This document shows positions 33,099-42,894 of a stretch of 64,000 nucleotides of DNA, in pieces. The DNA is taken from positions 682,001 to 746,000 of the forward strand of contig CM049989.1 of the NCBI GenBank assembly GCA_016630955.3, given 5' to 3'. Position 1 is the first letter of the stretch. Every line of letters starts with the position of its first letter. The notes under the pieces are model-generated. The model made no database searches and was not told the DNA's origin. It saw only the letters and a list, made by a program, of their open reading frames with translations. Position numbers and translations under genes: made by a program. The stretch is from Didymella arachidicola (taxonomy: Eukaryota; Ascomycota; Dothideomycetes; Pleosporales; Didymellaceae).

Positions 33099-34891
33099 CT
33101 ACGCGTAGTCGCGCGAGGACGAGGGAGGTGTGGTCTTCTCGTGCTCGGGGCCCATGGCGACGGCGTGACGGTCACCACCAATACCGGTGTGCTCGGCGCC
33201 GCTGTGCTCGCTGGGTGTCTTGCCCTCGAGCATCTCGCTGTGCTGGGGGATACCGTGACGCTCGCCCTGGGGAACGCTGTGCTCGCCGTTGAGAGGCTCG
33301 CCCTTGGCGGGTGTCCAGGCAAGGTAGTCACGGCGGACCTCGACGTAGTCGTAGGCGAACTCGCCGAGCTGGTCGTCATCCATACCCAAAAGCTCAGCCT
33401 CTTCAGAGGCACGGAGGTGCATGCCGGGAATCTTGTTGATGACGAACGCGAGGATGGCGCTGACGACGAACGAGTATGCGGTGCAGGCGGCAATGTAGGC
33501 AATTTGCTTGTAGATGGTCGAAGGGGTACCGGTGATGGCACCGGCGGGAAGACCGTTGTTGACGCCGTCGAGGCCGATGATGTAGTCCGCGCCGAAAATA
33601 CCGTTGAAGAATAGACCGACCATTCCAGCGACGCCGTGCTCAGCGAAGACATCGAGGGAATCGTCAATGCGGATCCAGAACTTGACTGTGAACCGTTAGA
33701 AGTTGCATCAAATGGGATCGTAGGGCTTTGAACGTACTCTTGGTGGCAAAGTTAGCAACAATACCGGTGGTGATTCCAAGGACAACGGACGCCCAGGGAG
33801 TGATAAAACCAGAGGCAGGAGTGGCAGCGACGAGACCGGAGATGACGCCGGAACACCACCCAACCATGGACCACTTGCGGGCAAGACGCCAATCAAGAAG
33901 AACCCAGGTGATCGCGGCGAACATGGCAGTGAGGTTGGAGTTCCAGCAAGCCATGGTAGCGCGAAGGTTGGCACCGAAGGCAGATCCACCGTTGAAGCCC
34001 AACCATCCGAACCACAGGAAAACGGTACCGAGGGTGATGAGAGAGACGTTGTGAGGGCGGAAGTTGAGCATCATCTTCTCCTGACGGCGACCGAGTATCA
34101 TCGAGTAGGCGAGCGCGCTGCAACCGGAAACAATCTCGACGGGACCTCCACCAGCGTAGTCGAGCCCACCCCACTTGAAGAACCAGCCATTGACGTTCCA
34201 GGCCCAGTATGCAACGGGGCAGTATACGATGGTGGCCCACAGCCAGATGAAAACCATCATGGGGATCAGGCGACCGCGCTCAGCAACGCAACCAACAACA
34301 ATGGCAGCAGTGACGGCGCAGAATTGCATCTGTGAGTTATTAGTGACGATTCGAACCCCATGGATTGTTTTCAACATACCTGGTAGAAAGAGTACAAGAG
34401 CTCAGGAATCAAAGGAGAACCCTGGCTAGGAGCACCAAGCACACCCTTGAGACCAAACTTATCAAGGTTGCCGATGAAGCCACTTGTGCCAGGGCCGAAA
34501 GCGAGCGAGTATCCCCAGAAGTACCATTGGAAGGTGATGACGGAGGCAGAAAACATACACGCCCAAATCAGGGACAGAGCCGACTTTCTGCGAGCGAGAC
34601 CAGAGTAGAGGAAGGCCAGACCGGGAATCATGACCATGACCATGGCCGAGGCCACGATAATGTAGGCCTGGTCACCGGGGTTGTACCATTGGTTCAAGTT
34701 CTCGGTCACTGTTGGAAGTCAGTCACTGCTCGTTTTGCGAGGTGCCGAATCCCCACAATCTCAGGAATGCATGCTGTACGCGCTCGGCACGTGCGTTCTA
34801 ACAACGTGAGTGGGTACTTACCAGAATCTCCACCTGTAATGGGATTTGTTCCGTTGAACTCGGCCGGAGCCCCCGTCCACGAGTACGACAT
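33099..34891 (-). CDS. Ammonium permease (Mep/Amt family)
   Basis: Predicted 525-aa plasma-membrane ammonium transporter. Exons 34822..34891, 34380..34708, 33738..34329 and 33099..33685 (minus). Introns are 113, 50 and 52 nt; joins read GDS|VTENLNQWYNPGDQ, SFYQ|MQFCAVTAAIV and ATK|IKFWIRIDDSLDVFAEHGVAG. Family signatures are clear: DYAGGGPVEIVSG, LFLWFGWLGFNGGSAFGAN-like FGWLGFNGGSAFG, and DDSLDVFAEHGVAGMVGLFFNG. Eleven or so hydrophobic segments are visible. The cytosolic C-terminal tail is long (from about residue 430) and ends in a Gly/Pro/His-rich disordered stretch, including SEHSGAEHTGIGGDRHAVAM. This tail is the region by which Mep2-type permeases are regulated. A conserved Trp-rich N terminus (SYSWTGAPAEFNG) sits outside the cell. 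Which Mep paralogue this is cannot be told. Confidence 0.92.
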
Positions 34892-37477
34892 GTTGACCGT
34901 ATTCCTGGGTGTGTTGTCGTGTGATCAGGGGAGGGTCGAGGTGCCTTGGGTGAAGGTCGATGGTCGGGCAGGGCCTGATGAGAAAAGAGAAATTCAATTA
35001 AGCCTGGAGCAGTGCCAGTAATATACAGGCGTATGGGAGAAATCGGAGCCCTGCGATTGATCACGGCAGCTCGCCTGGGGTCTTTATGAGTTTGGCTGAA
35101 GCTACTGTACTACTCTTATCTATCCCGGTCCACGGACCAGCGCTTCAGGCAAAGTAAACGAGGCGCATCACCCACAGCCGCGACCGTCGTGGGGTTCGCG
35201 TTAGATCGCATCTGGAGCTTTGTTCTTTTTCTGCCGGGACAATCGCTGGTGCTGCGTCATTGTTTAGCGTGTCTTATCTTGCCGTGAGCAGACCTCCTTG
35301 GGGCGGTTCAGATAGGCGCAGCGCTTCACAGCAGCAGACGGCCACGTCAAGTGCCGCGCAAAGGATACCCTCGCCGGTTCAAAAGTTGTGCAATCGACAT
35401 TGGCTGCCCGACAGCACTCTGCGCGCACATTCAGGCGAGCTCAGTTTCATCAGTGGCGGAGCGCTGGGCGATGTGGGATTGTAGGTAAACGTCTTTTCAA
35501 TGCGCTGATAAGTTGGTCGGCGCTGATTGGGCGACAGGTGGCCCGATCAGGGACCGACTGAAGATAGGCGCACTAGCCTGCTTCTGGCGGCCACCGTCTC
35601 GCGACCGTGCCTGCCGTCATATGCCCGACGCATGCTCTCTCTCGGAGTCTCATCCAATGTACCGCGAACGCCACCCCGGACCTGGCTAAAAGAGTGCATG
35701 TGCGAATGTCTTACGTTGGTTGCGATAACGCCCCAGCTGATAATACCTAATATTGGTCGACAAATGATCAAAATAAGATGCTCGTCTCAGACACAGCAGT
35801 AGGACACGCGCTGGTACTCCCCCTTTCTGCCCCTGCGATTGGTGGCTTCGCGACCTTGACGACCCCAACTGTCTGCTCACCTCTCACAGCTCCCTTGAGG
35901 TGTTGTGAGGTTTCTCAGGTCGAGCCCTGTCTAGCACCGTGCGACCGAGTTGTTTCTGACTATGAATTGACCGCGGCCGCCGTTGTACCAAGCTTATCCA
36001 GAAGTACCTACACGTCACCGCAGCTAGGCCAAGCACTGTTAGTTGCGCTTTCACGCTGGGTGTTCTACTGTGTAGCTTTCGGTCCACTTTCCGGAGGCAT
36101 GGCAGGGCGTGGTCGTCGTGGAAAGGCTCTGCACGGTTCATACGCGTCAAGCACGGTATGAGGGTGTTCCAGAAGCAATATCAATGCTTTGTTCCTGGTG
36201 TCAGTGTGCCGGTACACCCTCATTTGGGGCGCCCAATGGGCATCAGCACTTGGGATGTTGTGTTCTGTTGTTGTTCCACGCTCGTGCGACTGTGGCAGCA
36301 TGCGACAGGGCTGCGCCTATCTGCAGGTCAGTGTGCCTCACCCGCGTCCGCCCCGCGTCGCTTGGCAGGTCAGCAACGCGAGAGCATGTGAGAGCACTTC
36401 CCCGAGTCAGTGGGGAACGAAAGGCGTCTCCGTGTCGGTGGGCTCGTGGAGGTGTCAATCGCAGTGCACGAGAGCCGTGGGGATGTACAGGGGCAGAAAC
36501 CATCACCACCAATCAATGACAATTCAACAACCGAACATTTCCAAATTGCCTTCTCTGCCGGATGTTTATCTGGGGAAACTAATTCTCTGACAATTCCGGC
36601 ACGCTGCTGCGATATGTACCGATACGAGCAGCCACGAGCCTATGACCGTTAGGCCGGGATCGGAGCCATGACTACGGGACTGAAGTAACCATCAACACCC
36701 TATCAGCCCTTCTGTCGACCTCATCTCATGCTGAGCCCTTGGAACCACGACGAGTCAGCTTGGCTACGGATCCCATCTTTGACTGACGTCCTTCACTTCT
36801 GCTTTTCGGCGATCAATTGCCTGGGGCCTGAGCATAATTTGACCTCAGCCCACCAGTTGACGCCAGGAGACATGGTGTTCGTGCGATCACGACCCAAGTT
36901 GGGCTGGTCGGCGGCTTCTACCGCTACTATTCTTGGCTGCATCACTGCTGGTTGGAGGTATTGACTTTGTTTTCTCTGTGGGCTTTCAAAGCACACAATA
37001 GCGCAACCTCAACATCAGCAAGATGTCTCGTCTACTAGACCAGCGGCCGGCGGCCAGACTCTGTGAGCAGTCAGCTTACTGTGTGTGTTACTTGAGGTTC
37101 GTACGACAAATATCAAATCTACAACTGTTAAGGTTGGTAACTTGCGGGGTCAAGCTGAGCCCGGTGACAATGTTCGTGGGTACAGTCACAATACAGACAA
37201 TCAAGCATGTCAAACCTCATCCTTGTCTTGATAGAACAGCACGCACAGAGCCTAAGACATAGCGCACGTCACGACTTGTGTTAAGATGGAAAATCAAAAG
37301 CGAGTATGGGGGTGAGAATCTATTTTAAGTGTACTTAACTCCTATCGCTTTACCTGGCCCTTCTATATAATTGGAGTAGTATCACCGGGGTGGTCGCGAG
37401 TATCCAGAACGCCAAAGGAAAGTGCAAACTCACTATGTGTAGCGCATTTCTCGAGAAGACAAGGGACACATCGTCTC
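34892..37477. other. 2.6-kb intergenic region upstream of the ammonium permease
   Basis: No gene seen. Frames up to 136 codons (36109-36519 and others on both strands) overlap each other and lack coherent content. The left part is the promoter of the permease with several GATA sites; the right part is the 3' side of the inositol-phosphatase-family gene. A non-coding transcript is possible. Confidence 0.45.
35116..35743. promoter_or_regulatory. GATA-factor (AreA-type) site group upstream of ammonium permease
   Basis: HGATAR sites on either strand: an overlapping pair GATAGATAA (35116-35124, minus), AGATAA (35274-35279, minus), TGATAA (35506-35511, plus), CGATAA (35723-35728, plus) and TGATAA (35738-35743, plus). 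They lie about 230-850 bp before the start codon. Ammonium permease genes in fungi are classic targets of nitrogen-responsive GATA activators. By chance one would expect two or three such sites in this length, so only the overlapping pair stands out. Confidence 0.35.
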
Positions 37478-38779
37478 CTATGCTGTCTCAACAGCGGAGA
37501 GAGTGCCATCAGCGGGCTTCTTGTCCTTGTAGACGAACTTGCGGTCGCCCATGACGGCCCACAGCTCCTGCACGACTGCCTTCTGCTCCTCGCGCTTCGC
37601 CGCACGAACAGGGAAGTAGCAGCGGCCCTCGAGAGTAGGATTCCAGTCACCAGGATTGGCAGAAGCGACGATGCCGCCTGCCTCCTTGATCATGAGCCAG
37701 CCGGCGGCAACATCCCAGCACCATACACCACCCTCCCAGAACGCGTCGAACATGCCGGCTGCGACATAGCAGAAGTCCAGTGCGGCGGAACCGGATGAGC
37801 GACAAGAAACGATCATCTTACCGCCCTCCTCCTCGTCGGTCAACAGCTTGTTGTGGACATCGGTGCGCAGCGCCCAGTTTGGACCCTTACGCTCGTTGCC
37901 CCACTCGATAGCAATCAAACGTTTCTTGAGAGAGGGCATAGGTGGCGGGATCGGTGTCAGAGGGAGCTTGTACTTGGGCAGCTCTGCCATCTTCCCCTTG
38001 AAGGTTGGAATGAAGCCCTCAAGCTCCTTCGCCGCCTTCTGTGCGGTGGTCATTGACAATGGGTCCTCCTTCTCCACCATAGGTGTCGCTTTGGCGGTCT
38101 TTCCTTGACTAACGGATAGCATGCCGAAAGCGTTCTTCAAGCTCGGATCCTGGTTCTTGAGCTCAAGCGAATCGGTCAGCTTCTTGCGGGCAACGAAGAG
38201 TTCTCGAGTCAGGAAGGCGCCGTGGTTTGCGATAGCGGTCCAGAGGGTGCCTTGGCCTGGGTTGTAGACCGTGCCGACGACTGGGTACTTCTCGACCGCA
38301 AGAGCCATGGAGATGGCGAAGTTGGGAAAGCCGCGGGTGAAATTGATTGTCCCGTCGACAGGGTCAACAATGAAGGTCGGCTTGTCGCCGAGCTTCTGGC
38401 TATGCGTGTAAGACTCTTCGCCCAGGAAGTCGAAGCTGGGAAACTCCTCCGTGAGGCGTGTGTGGACCATGGCTTCGATCGCCTTGTCGTAATCAGACAC
38501 CAGGTCGGACGTGTTGTTCTTTGTCGCTGCCTGAGCGAGCACATCTAACTCAGCGTTGAGCATCATCGTGCCGGCAGCTTCAGCAAGCTCAATGAAGACG
38601 TCCTGGACTCGGTGAAGAGTCTCCACGGTCACGTCGTACTTAGCCAGCTTCTTGGCCAGGACATCTGGCGTGGCCGAAGGGCTGGTCGCTGCTGTGGTAT
38701 TGGACGATGTGCCTGACTCTGTGGCGCTGCTGTCCGAGTCGAGAGTGATGTGCAGCTCGAGGGGGATAGTAGAGCTCAT
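37478..38779 (-). CDS. Inositol monophosphatase-family phosphatase (QutG-like)
   Basis: Predicted 433-aa enzyme of the lithium-sensitive Mg-dependent phosphatase superfamily, expected to hydrolyse inositol monophosphate or a related small sugar/nucleotide phosphate in the cytosol. Start chosen at MSSTIPLELHITL (38779). Metal-binding motifs are intact: GEES (E121-E122), DPVDGTINF (D139, D142, G143, T144) and the C-terminal WCWDVAAGWLMIKEAGG with its Asp. Compared with canonical inositol monophosphatases of about 270-300 aa, it carries an acidic Ser/Thr-rich N-terminal extension and an insertion of about 80 residues (about 215-295, including PLTPIPPPMPSLKKR) between the two core halves, as in fungal QutG-type relatives. 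Exact substrate cannot be assigned. The frame stays open upstream to 39151. Confidence 0.82.
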   Translation of the reverse strand: MSSTIPLELHITLDSDSSATESGTSSNTTAATSPSATPDVLAKKLAKYDVTVETLHRVQDVFIELAEAAGTMMLNAELDVLAQAATKNNTSDLVSDYDKAIEAMVHTRLTEEFPSFDFLGEESYTHSQKLGDKPTFIVDPVDGTINFTRGFPNFAISMALAVEKYPVVGTVYNPGQGTLWTAIANHGAFLTRELFVARKKLTDSLELKNQDPSLKNAFGMLSVSQGKTAKATPMVEKEDPLSMTTAQKAAKELEGFIPTFKGKMAELPKYKLPLTPIPPPMPSLKKRLIAIEWGNERKGPNWALRTDVHNKLLTDEEEGGKMIVSCRSSGSAALDFCYVAAGMFDAFWEGGVWCWDVAAGWLMIKEAGGIVASANPGDWNPTLEGRCYFPVRAAKREEQKAVVQELWAVMGDRKFVYKDKKPADGTLSAVETA

Positions 38780-39485
38780 GTTGACAGGTATGTGGAGTGG
38801 TCTGTTGAAGTAGGGATTGGCTTTTGATATTCTTGTAGTGGGGAATACGATTTGCGATGCGGTGAGCGGTCGATTGGTCGTTCGTGAGATTGACGGTAGT
38901 GGTTGAATATATTGGTGGGAGCGGTTTATTGATGCACTTGAGCGAAGCTGTGTGTGATTTGTATACCTCCAAGACCTACTTTGATAATGTGGTGAATACG
39001 AAGTGAGCTCTCTGTATAGTGTATTTGAGCTTTCAGGCCAGGGCTGACCGGAAGGACGTTGGTGAAGCGTTTCAGAGGACAAGGAGAAAGCCCCTCTTTT
39101 GGTGAAAAGTGGTGACAATGCGGTACCTCGGAGTCGAGGTGAAGATGGCATTGTGCTTATCTCCTCTTGGCCCGATCGCGAACAAAACACGAAAGACGCG
39201 ATTTCCTTGTGACAGCCACTTGCCGCGAACTAATGCGGCACGCTCCAGCAAACGGGCGTAGCCGAAGGGGCATTGATCCTAGATCCTTGCTCTGGTTCTC
39301 TGGTTGTCTCGAGTTTCGAAAGAGCCTGTGACTCGACAGTGTTTAGCAAAGTTCAACAAGCCTGCCTAAATCTTGTCACGCTGCAAGAGAGGCGTGTCAT
39401 TGAGTCTGTTCGCGGACAGAGTCAAAATCTTCGGTCGATCAACAGGAAGTAAGCACGCCCGAAAAAGGGTCTGCGAAGTTTATCT
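38780..39485. other. Promoter and in-frame leader of the phosphatase gene
   Basis: The phosphatase frame remains open upstream to an ATG at 39151 (MPSSPRLRGTALSPLFTKRG), adding 124 codons that are Ser/Arg/Thr-rich with few acidic residues. It could be an alternative N terminus with a mitochondrial-like presequence or just a long leader. The rest is intergenic toward the DUF7730-like gene on the other strand. Confidence 0.4.
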
Positions 39486-40943
39486 ATGAGACCGACTGTG
39501 TTTGCTGTCCTGAATGGAAAGTCACATGTCTATTGCCTCATCCATTGGATTGTCATACTCAGAGCAAGCAAACGCGTCGTGGCCAGCTGCATCGAGGGTC
39601 CTCTGCACGGTCCGGTTCCTTCCGAATGGTTGGCCGGCGCCGCTGAGGATCTGGCCCAACAGGGTGCTTTGGGTGGTGTCGTCTTCAACGTGAAGTCAGT
39701 CTTATCTGTTGGTAACGATCAAGGTGTTCCGAAGATCGAGAAAGCATTGTGCAATGCAGAAAGAAAGAATGTGAGAATCCATGTCCGTGCGCACTCCGCC
39801 GGCTGTTCCTGCCTCAAACGACGTCACCGCATCCGGGCACAGCAACGATACACCAACATCGACGACTTGCAGTCCGCCGGTGAGACAGAAGATGAAGCAT
39901 GCAAGATGATAGTTACACTTGATCGGCAAGAGCGTCAACGCAAAGCTCGAGCTGTTCGGCGTGCGCTGGCAGACATTACACCAGCCAACTCCTGGCTTCA
40001 AGATCAGTCTCTGTTCTTCTCGAGACTACCTGCAGAGATTCGTTACATGATTTACCAGCTTCTACTAAGTCAGAAACACGATCATGAGAGGCCTGTTGAC
40101 TTCCACTCCATCTCGCCACTCTACCGACCAGGTCACACCTATCGCACCAAGGTCCACACGGCAATACTACTCACATGCCGCTTGATCTACCACGAGGCAC
40201 ACGCGATTCCCATCAAGAGCGCTACCCATCACTTTCGGCATCTGGGAAGCACCTCCTGGCTATATGAAGGCGACGTTTGGCTTCACCACATGACAAAACA
40301 ACGCGGTGCAGACTTGTACCACTTGCATGACAATCTGGTTGCTCTGAATCGCCGCAACTTCACCAAGTTCTTCTTGCCGCATCTACATTGGAAGAGGGTA
40401 ACATGGACCATATGTGCATACTTGTGGCCTCCGATATTGGCAGGCTATCGTGAGATCGACCGCCTAGCAGGTACACTAGCAGGCATCGAACTACCAGCAT
40501 CATGTCAAGAAGTCAATCTCGAGTTTGAGATTCGGGAGGACGTCCCAGAGTTCCGCGAGAGTCTCCTGCAGCAGGCCGAGTTGTGTCAACGGATAGGAGT
40601 CTCTCCTGACGCTAATGTACAGTCAAGTTCCATCCAGCCTGAAAGTCTGCAGCAGCCTGCAGGTCTGACGAAAGCTGATAGAACAACGTTGCAATTTGAT
40701 GCATCTTACTCAAAACGATACACGTGGATTGGCAGTGGTCAAGCCCGGTGGGGAACTAGTGCGCTGATCAGAGAAAAGGAGACGGTCAGGTATCGTACCG
40801 TTAGGCTATGTTGGCGCGCGAAGGTTCCAAGGCGAGACTATATGAGCTACGATCACATGGACTGCTTAGATTTGACCGAGTGCGAGGGGTGGAAGGGGAT
40901 CGAGGAAGAAAATGTTGAGGATGAAGTACGACAGCTGTCTTGA
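39486..40943 (+). CDS. F-box-like/DUF7730-type fungal protein
   Basis: Predicted 485 aa as one continuous frame. The recognisable core starts at about residue 178 with FFSRLPAEIRYMIYQLLLSQ, the F-box-like opening typical of the large fungal DUF7730 group, followed by HTAILLTCRLIYHEAHAI, where the family checks for buried Leu/Ile and Tyr. Such proteins are common in Dothideomycetes; their function is unknown though substrate-adaptor roles are suspected. Residues about 100-165 are basic and Cys-containing (SAGCSCLKRRHRIRAQQR). The first 95 residues do not look typical, so the true start may lie later, or an undetected intron may exist; MIVTLDRQERQRK (39906) is a possible alternative start. The C terminus is acidic. 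Confidence 0.65.
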   Translation: MRPTVFAVLNGKSHVYCLIHWIVILRASKRVVASCIEGPLHGPVPSEWLAGAAEDLAQQGALGGVVFNVKSVLSVGNDQGVPKIEKALCNAERKNVRIHVRAHSAGCSCLKRRHRIRAQQRYTNIDDLQSAGETEDEACKMIVTLDRQERQRKARAVRRALADITPANSWLQDQSLFFSRLPAEIRYMIYQLLLSQKHDHERPVDFHSISPLYRPGHTYRTKVHTAILLTCRLIYHEAHAIPIKSATHHFRHLGSTSWLYEGDVWLHHMTKQRGADLYHLHDNLVALNRRNFTKFFLPHLHWKRVTWTICAYLWPPILAGYREIDRLAGTLAGIELPASCQEVNLEFEIREDVPEFRESLLQQAELCQRIGVSPDANVQSSSIQPESLQQPAGLTKADRTTLQFDASYSKRYTWIGSGQARWGTSALIREKETVRYRTVRLCWRAKVPRRDYMSYDHMDCLDLTECEGWKGIEEENVEDEVRQLS

Positions 40944-41467
40944 TGGGGGAAGGCGTTTGTCGAGAACGCACAACTAAAGGAACTCTTCCCATACACGATA
41001 ACGCGTTCCCTGCGGATCACGAGTGCCTGATAGCGTGCTGGCTAGCGCTTCTTGCGTTCCGTAAAATGTAGAGCAGATATGCAACCTGAAGGATGCGTAA
41101 TGATTAGTTTTCCGTTCTCCGCATACGGTAACGTGGAGAGTATCGAAGTCATTCGTCAAATATTCAAGAACAGTTAGCACATCAGTCTGTTCTTTCATAT
41201 ATGACTGACCACATATGCACCTGCGTGACATTCCAGGCTCAGCAGATGCCCTTGCCTTTGGCGGCCAGCTATTTCCTAGGCACAGCACTCGCCTTCCTTA
41301 ACCAACAACTAGTACTTTCTTCAAAGTGTAAGGAGCTGAGGGAACGAAGCTGGCAGCTTACGCTGTCGAAGATTCCCATACATCCTCAACGACAGCTACT
41401 ACCACACAAGACCATCACCTGCGTCTATTAATACAGAACACCACCTAGTAACACACAGGTTTGGTGC
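40944..41467. other. Intergenic, nothing recognised
   Basis: 524 bp after the DUF7730-like gene. Short frames on both strands only. I see no repeat or RNA gene. Confidence 0.4.
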
Positions 41468-41980
41468 ATGCCCCGCATCGCATCCCTATATTCGAACAAT
41501 CAACCTTCGTCAACCTCACACGGTAACCACCGCCGAAGGATCGATCGTGACTCGTACCTACACCCACATACAAGGCCCCACTTCAGGCCTACTTTACGGT
41601 TCCCCCAAAGACCTCGCACGCTCTCTCACGCACATCATCGGCCAACTAGGCCGACTTCTTTCACACACCATACAAAATTTTCGAAAAGGCCTTCCGCTAC
41701 CTCCTGGAAGAGCAGGTTTGGCTTCCGGCCTCGTACGTCCCCGCAACCCACTCAGCCCTTGACAGTCGAGGAGAAGCTTTGCATTGCAGCGAATCGCGTC
41801 CGAAAGTTCGAGCGTCAGACCAGACCACCGGCGAGTCCTCTCGTTAGCCCACAGGCACGATATCAAAGCAGAGCCAAGCCAAAAAGGCACACACGCATCC
41901 CCTCAAAACCGTGGACCCACTCGCGAAAGAGAGACAGCTTCCGACGTCGACTGAGCACCTTCACGTCAGGCAAGCTCTGA
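41468..41980 (+). CDS. Orphan basic frame, module copy 1 (low confidence)
   Basis: A 170-codon frame, very rich in Arg, His, Pro and Ser in its first 95 residues. From 41759 it reads LTVEEKLCIAANRVRKFERQ, which resembles a stretch in the next frame downstream, and it ends with KRDSFRRRLSTFTSG. No known domain. An overlapping second frame (41547-41762) also looks peptide-like, so the true coding frame of the first half is uncertain. It may be an exon of a longer orphan gene covering 41.4-42.7 kb. Confidence 0.25.
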   Translation: MPRIASLYSNNQPSSTSHGNHRRRIDRDSYLHPHTRPHFRPTLRFPQRPRTLSHAHHRPTRPTSFTHHTKFSKRPSATSWKSRFGFRPRTSPQPTQPLTVEEKLCIAANRVRKFERQTRPPASPLVSPQARYQSRAKPKRHTRIPSKPWTHSRKRDSFRRRLSTFTSGKL

Positions 41981-42011
41981 ACAGTCGCAAGGCAAGGCGA
42001 CTGACTGTCTG

Positions 42012-42353
42012 TTGCACATGAGCTTTGCACCTATTGGCCTACTTCCACCACTTCAAGCGAGTGGAGTCAGCCCATCACAGCAAAGACAACCTTTTCTCTC
42101 CAAGGAGGAGCACGCTTTTCTTGCGGCACACGAGTACGCCAAAGCTTTCGAAAGGATTCGGGAAGAAGAGGAAATCAAGCAACGCGCAAAAGAGCAGAAA
42201 AAGCGCGACAAGAAGGAGAAGAAGGCCAAAGCAAAGGTTCAGGTAGCTGAGGCAAGGGGCCACACCCTCGGACCGAAGGAGTCCATATCTCAGAGACTGA
42301 GGACGTATCTCAAAGTCAAGGTGTTTCGACGTCGATCTGGAGCACATGTGTGA
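42012..42353 (+). CDS. Orphan Lys/Glu-rich frame, module copy 2 (low confidence)
   Basis: A 113-codon frame starting with ATG at 42012. After a short hydrophobic/proline-rich start it reads LSKEEHAFLAAHEYAKAFER (from 42096), then a highly charged helix rich in KEQKKRDKKEKKAKAK and a C-terminal VKVFRRRSG. The L-x-x-E-E....A-A....K-F-E-R pattern matches copy 1 with one gap, and the FRRR ending also recurs. A coiled-coil or nucleic-acid-binding role is possible. No family recognised. Confidence 0.35.
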   Translation: MHMSFAPIGLLPPLQASGVSPSQQRQPFLSKEEHAFLAAHEYAKAFERIREEEEIKQRAKEQKKRDKKEKKAKAKVQVAEARGHTLGPKESISQRLRTYLKVKVFRRRSGAHV

Positions 42354-42465
42354 CTGCGCTTATGCGCCAGACATCTGCCATCAAGCACCTATCTTCAATA
42401 CCTGCCCGACAACCTACCCATCCTCCACGAGCACACAATTCTACACACCTTGTATCCCTGAGTAG

Positions 42466-42648
42466 GAAGAAAAAGTCAAGAAGCAGCAAACAGCTCTAGA
42501 TCGAGAAAAAAAAAAGAGCAGCAAGTGCGAACGAAGGGCCGACCAGGAGCGGAAAGCCCTTCGAAAGGAAAAGCAGGCTGAGTATAAGGCGAAGGCGAAG
42601 GGATCGATCGGCAGAGCTAAGCTTAAGGTCGCTCGCAAGCTTGCCTGA
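42466..42648 (+). CDS. Orphan Lys/Glu-rich exon-like block, module copy 3 (low confidence)
   Basis: A 60-codon block after a plausible acceptor (CTGAGTAG, 42465). It is charged like copy 2: EEKVKKQQTALDREKKKSSK, then QERKALRKEKQAEYKAKAKG, ending RAKLKVARKLA with stop at 42646. It has no ATG of its own in frame near the start, so if real it must be spliced to an upstream exon. It contains a run of ten A residues, a likely slippage or error spot. Confidence 0.25.
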   Translation, partial: EEKVKKQQTALDREKKKSSKCERRADQERKALRKEKQAEYKAKAKGSIGRAKLKVARKLA

Positions 42649-42887
42649 TGGGTGTCGGTAGCGTGCGGTTTGCCAGCGCGACCTCCCAGCGGCAAGACCC
42701 TGACATCAGCCGTTGGCCAGGTGTCTATGTCCACCCTGGCGACTTCAAGCCCCCAACAGCTAACGTCAAAGACGAAGGCGAGGCGTGGATCCGATTCCGC
42801 GATCGATACAGGAGAGCGCGACTTCGGTACGGGAGGGTCCGAGTACATTGTCGCCTACTGAAGGCCGAGCGTAGGAAGAGGCAGTGA
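42648..42887 (+). CDS. Small orphan frame with basic C terminus (low confidence)
   Basis: A 79-codon frame whose ATG overlaps the stop of the previous block (TGATG). It reads DISRWPGVYVHPGDFKPP in the middle and WIRFRDRYRRARLRYGRVRV toward the end, a compositionally protein-like pattern of aromatic and arginine residues. I recognise no family. Overlapping frames on the same strand make the assignment weak. Confidence 0.25.
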   Translation: MGVGSVRFASATSQRQDPDISRWPGVYVHPGDFKPPTANVKDEGEAWIRFRDRYRRARLRYGRVRVHCRLLKAERRKRQ

Positions 42888-42894
42888 GAGATCC

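Noticed and set aside
33141..33614. 157-codon plus-strand frame inside the ammonium permease gene
   Set aside because: It is antisense to a well-supported exon and its composition mirrors the permease codons; no independent evidence.
34339..34358. T-loop-like GGTTCGAATC suggestive of a tRNA
   Set aside because: It lies inside a 50-nt intron of the ammonium permease gene and no cloverleaf can be built around it.
36109..36519. 136-codon frame in the long spacer upstream of the ammonium permease
   Set aside because: Overlaps other frames of similar length on both strands; no domain, no signal, no splice support.
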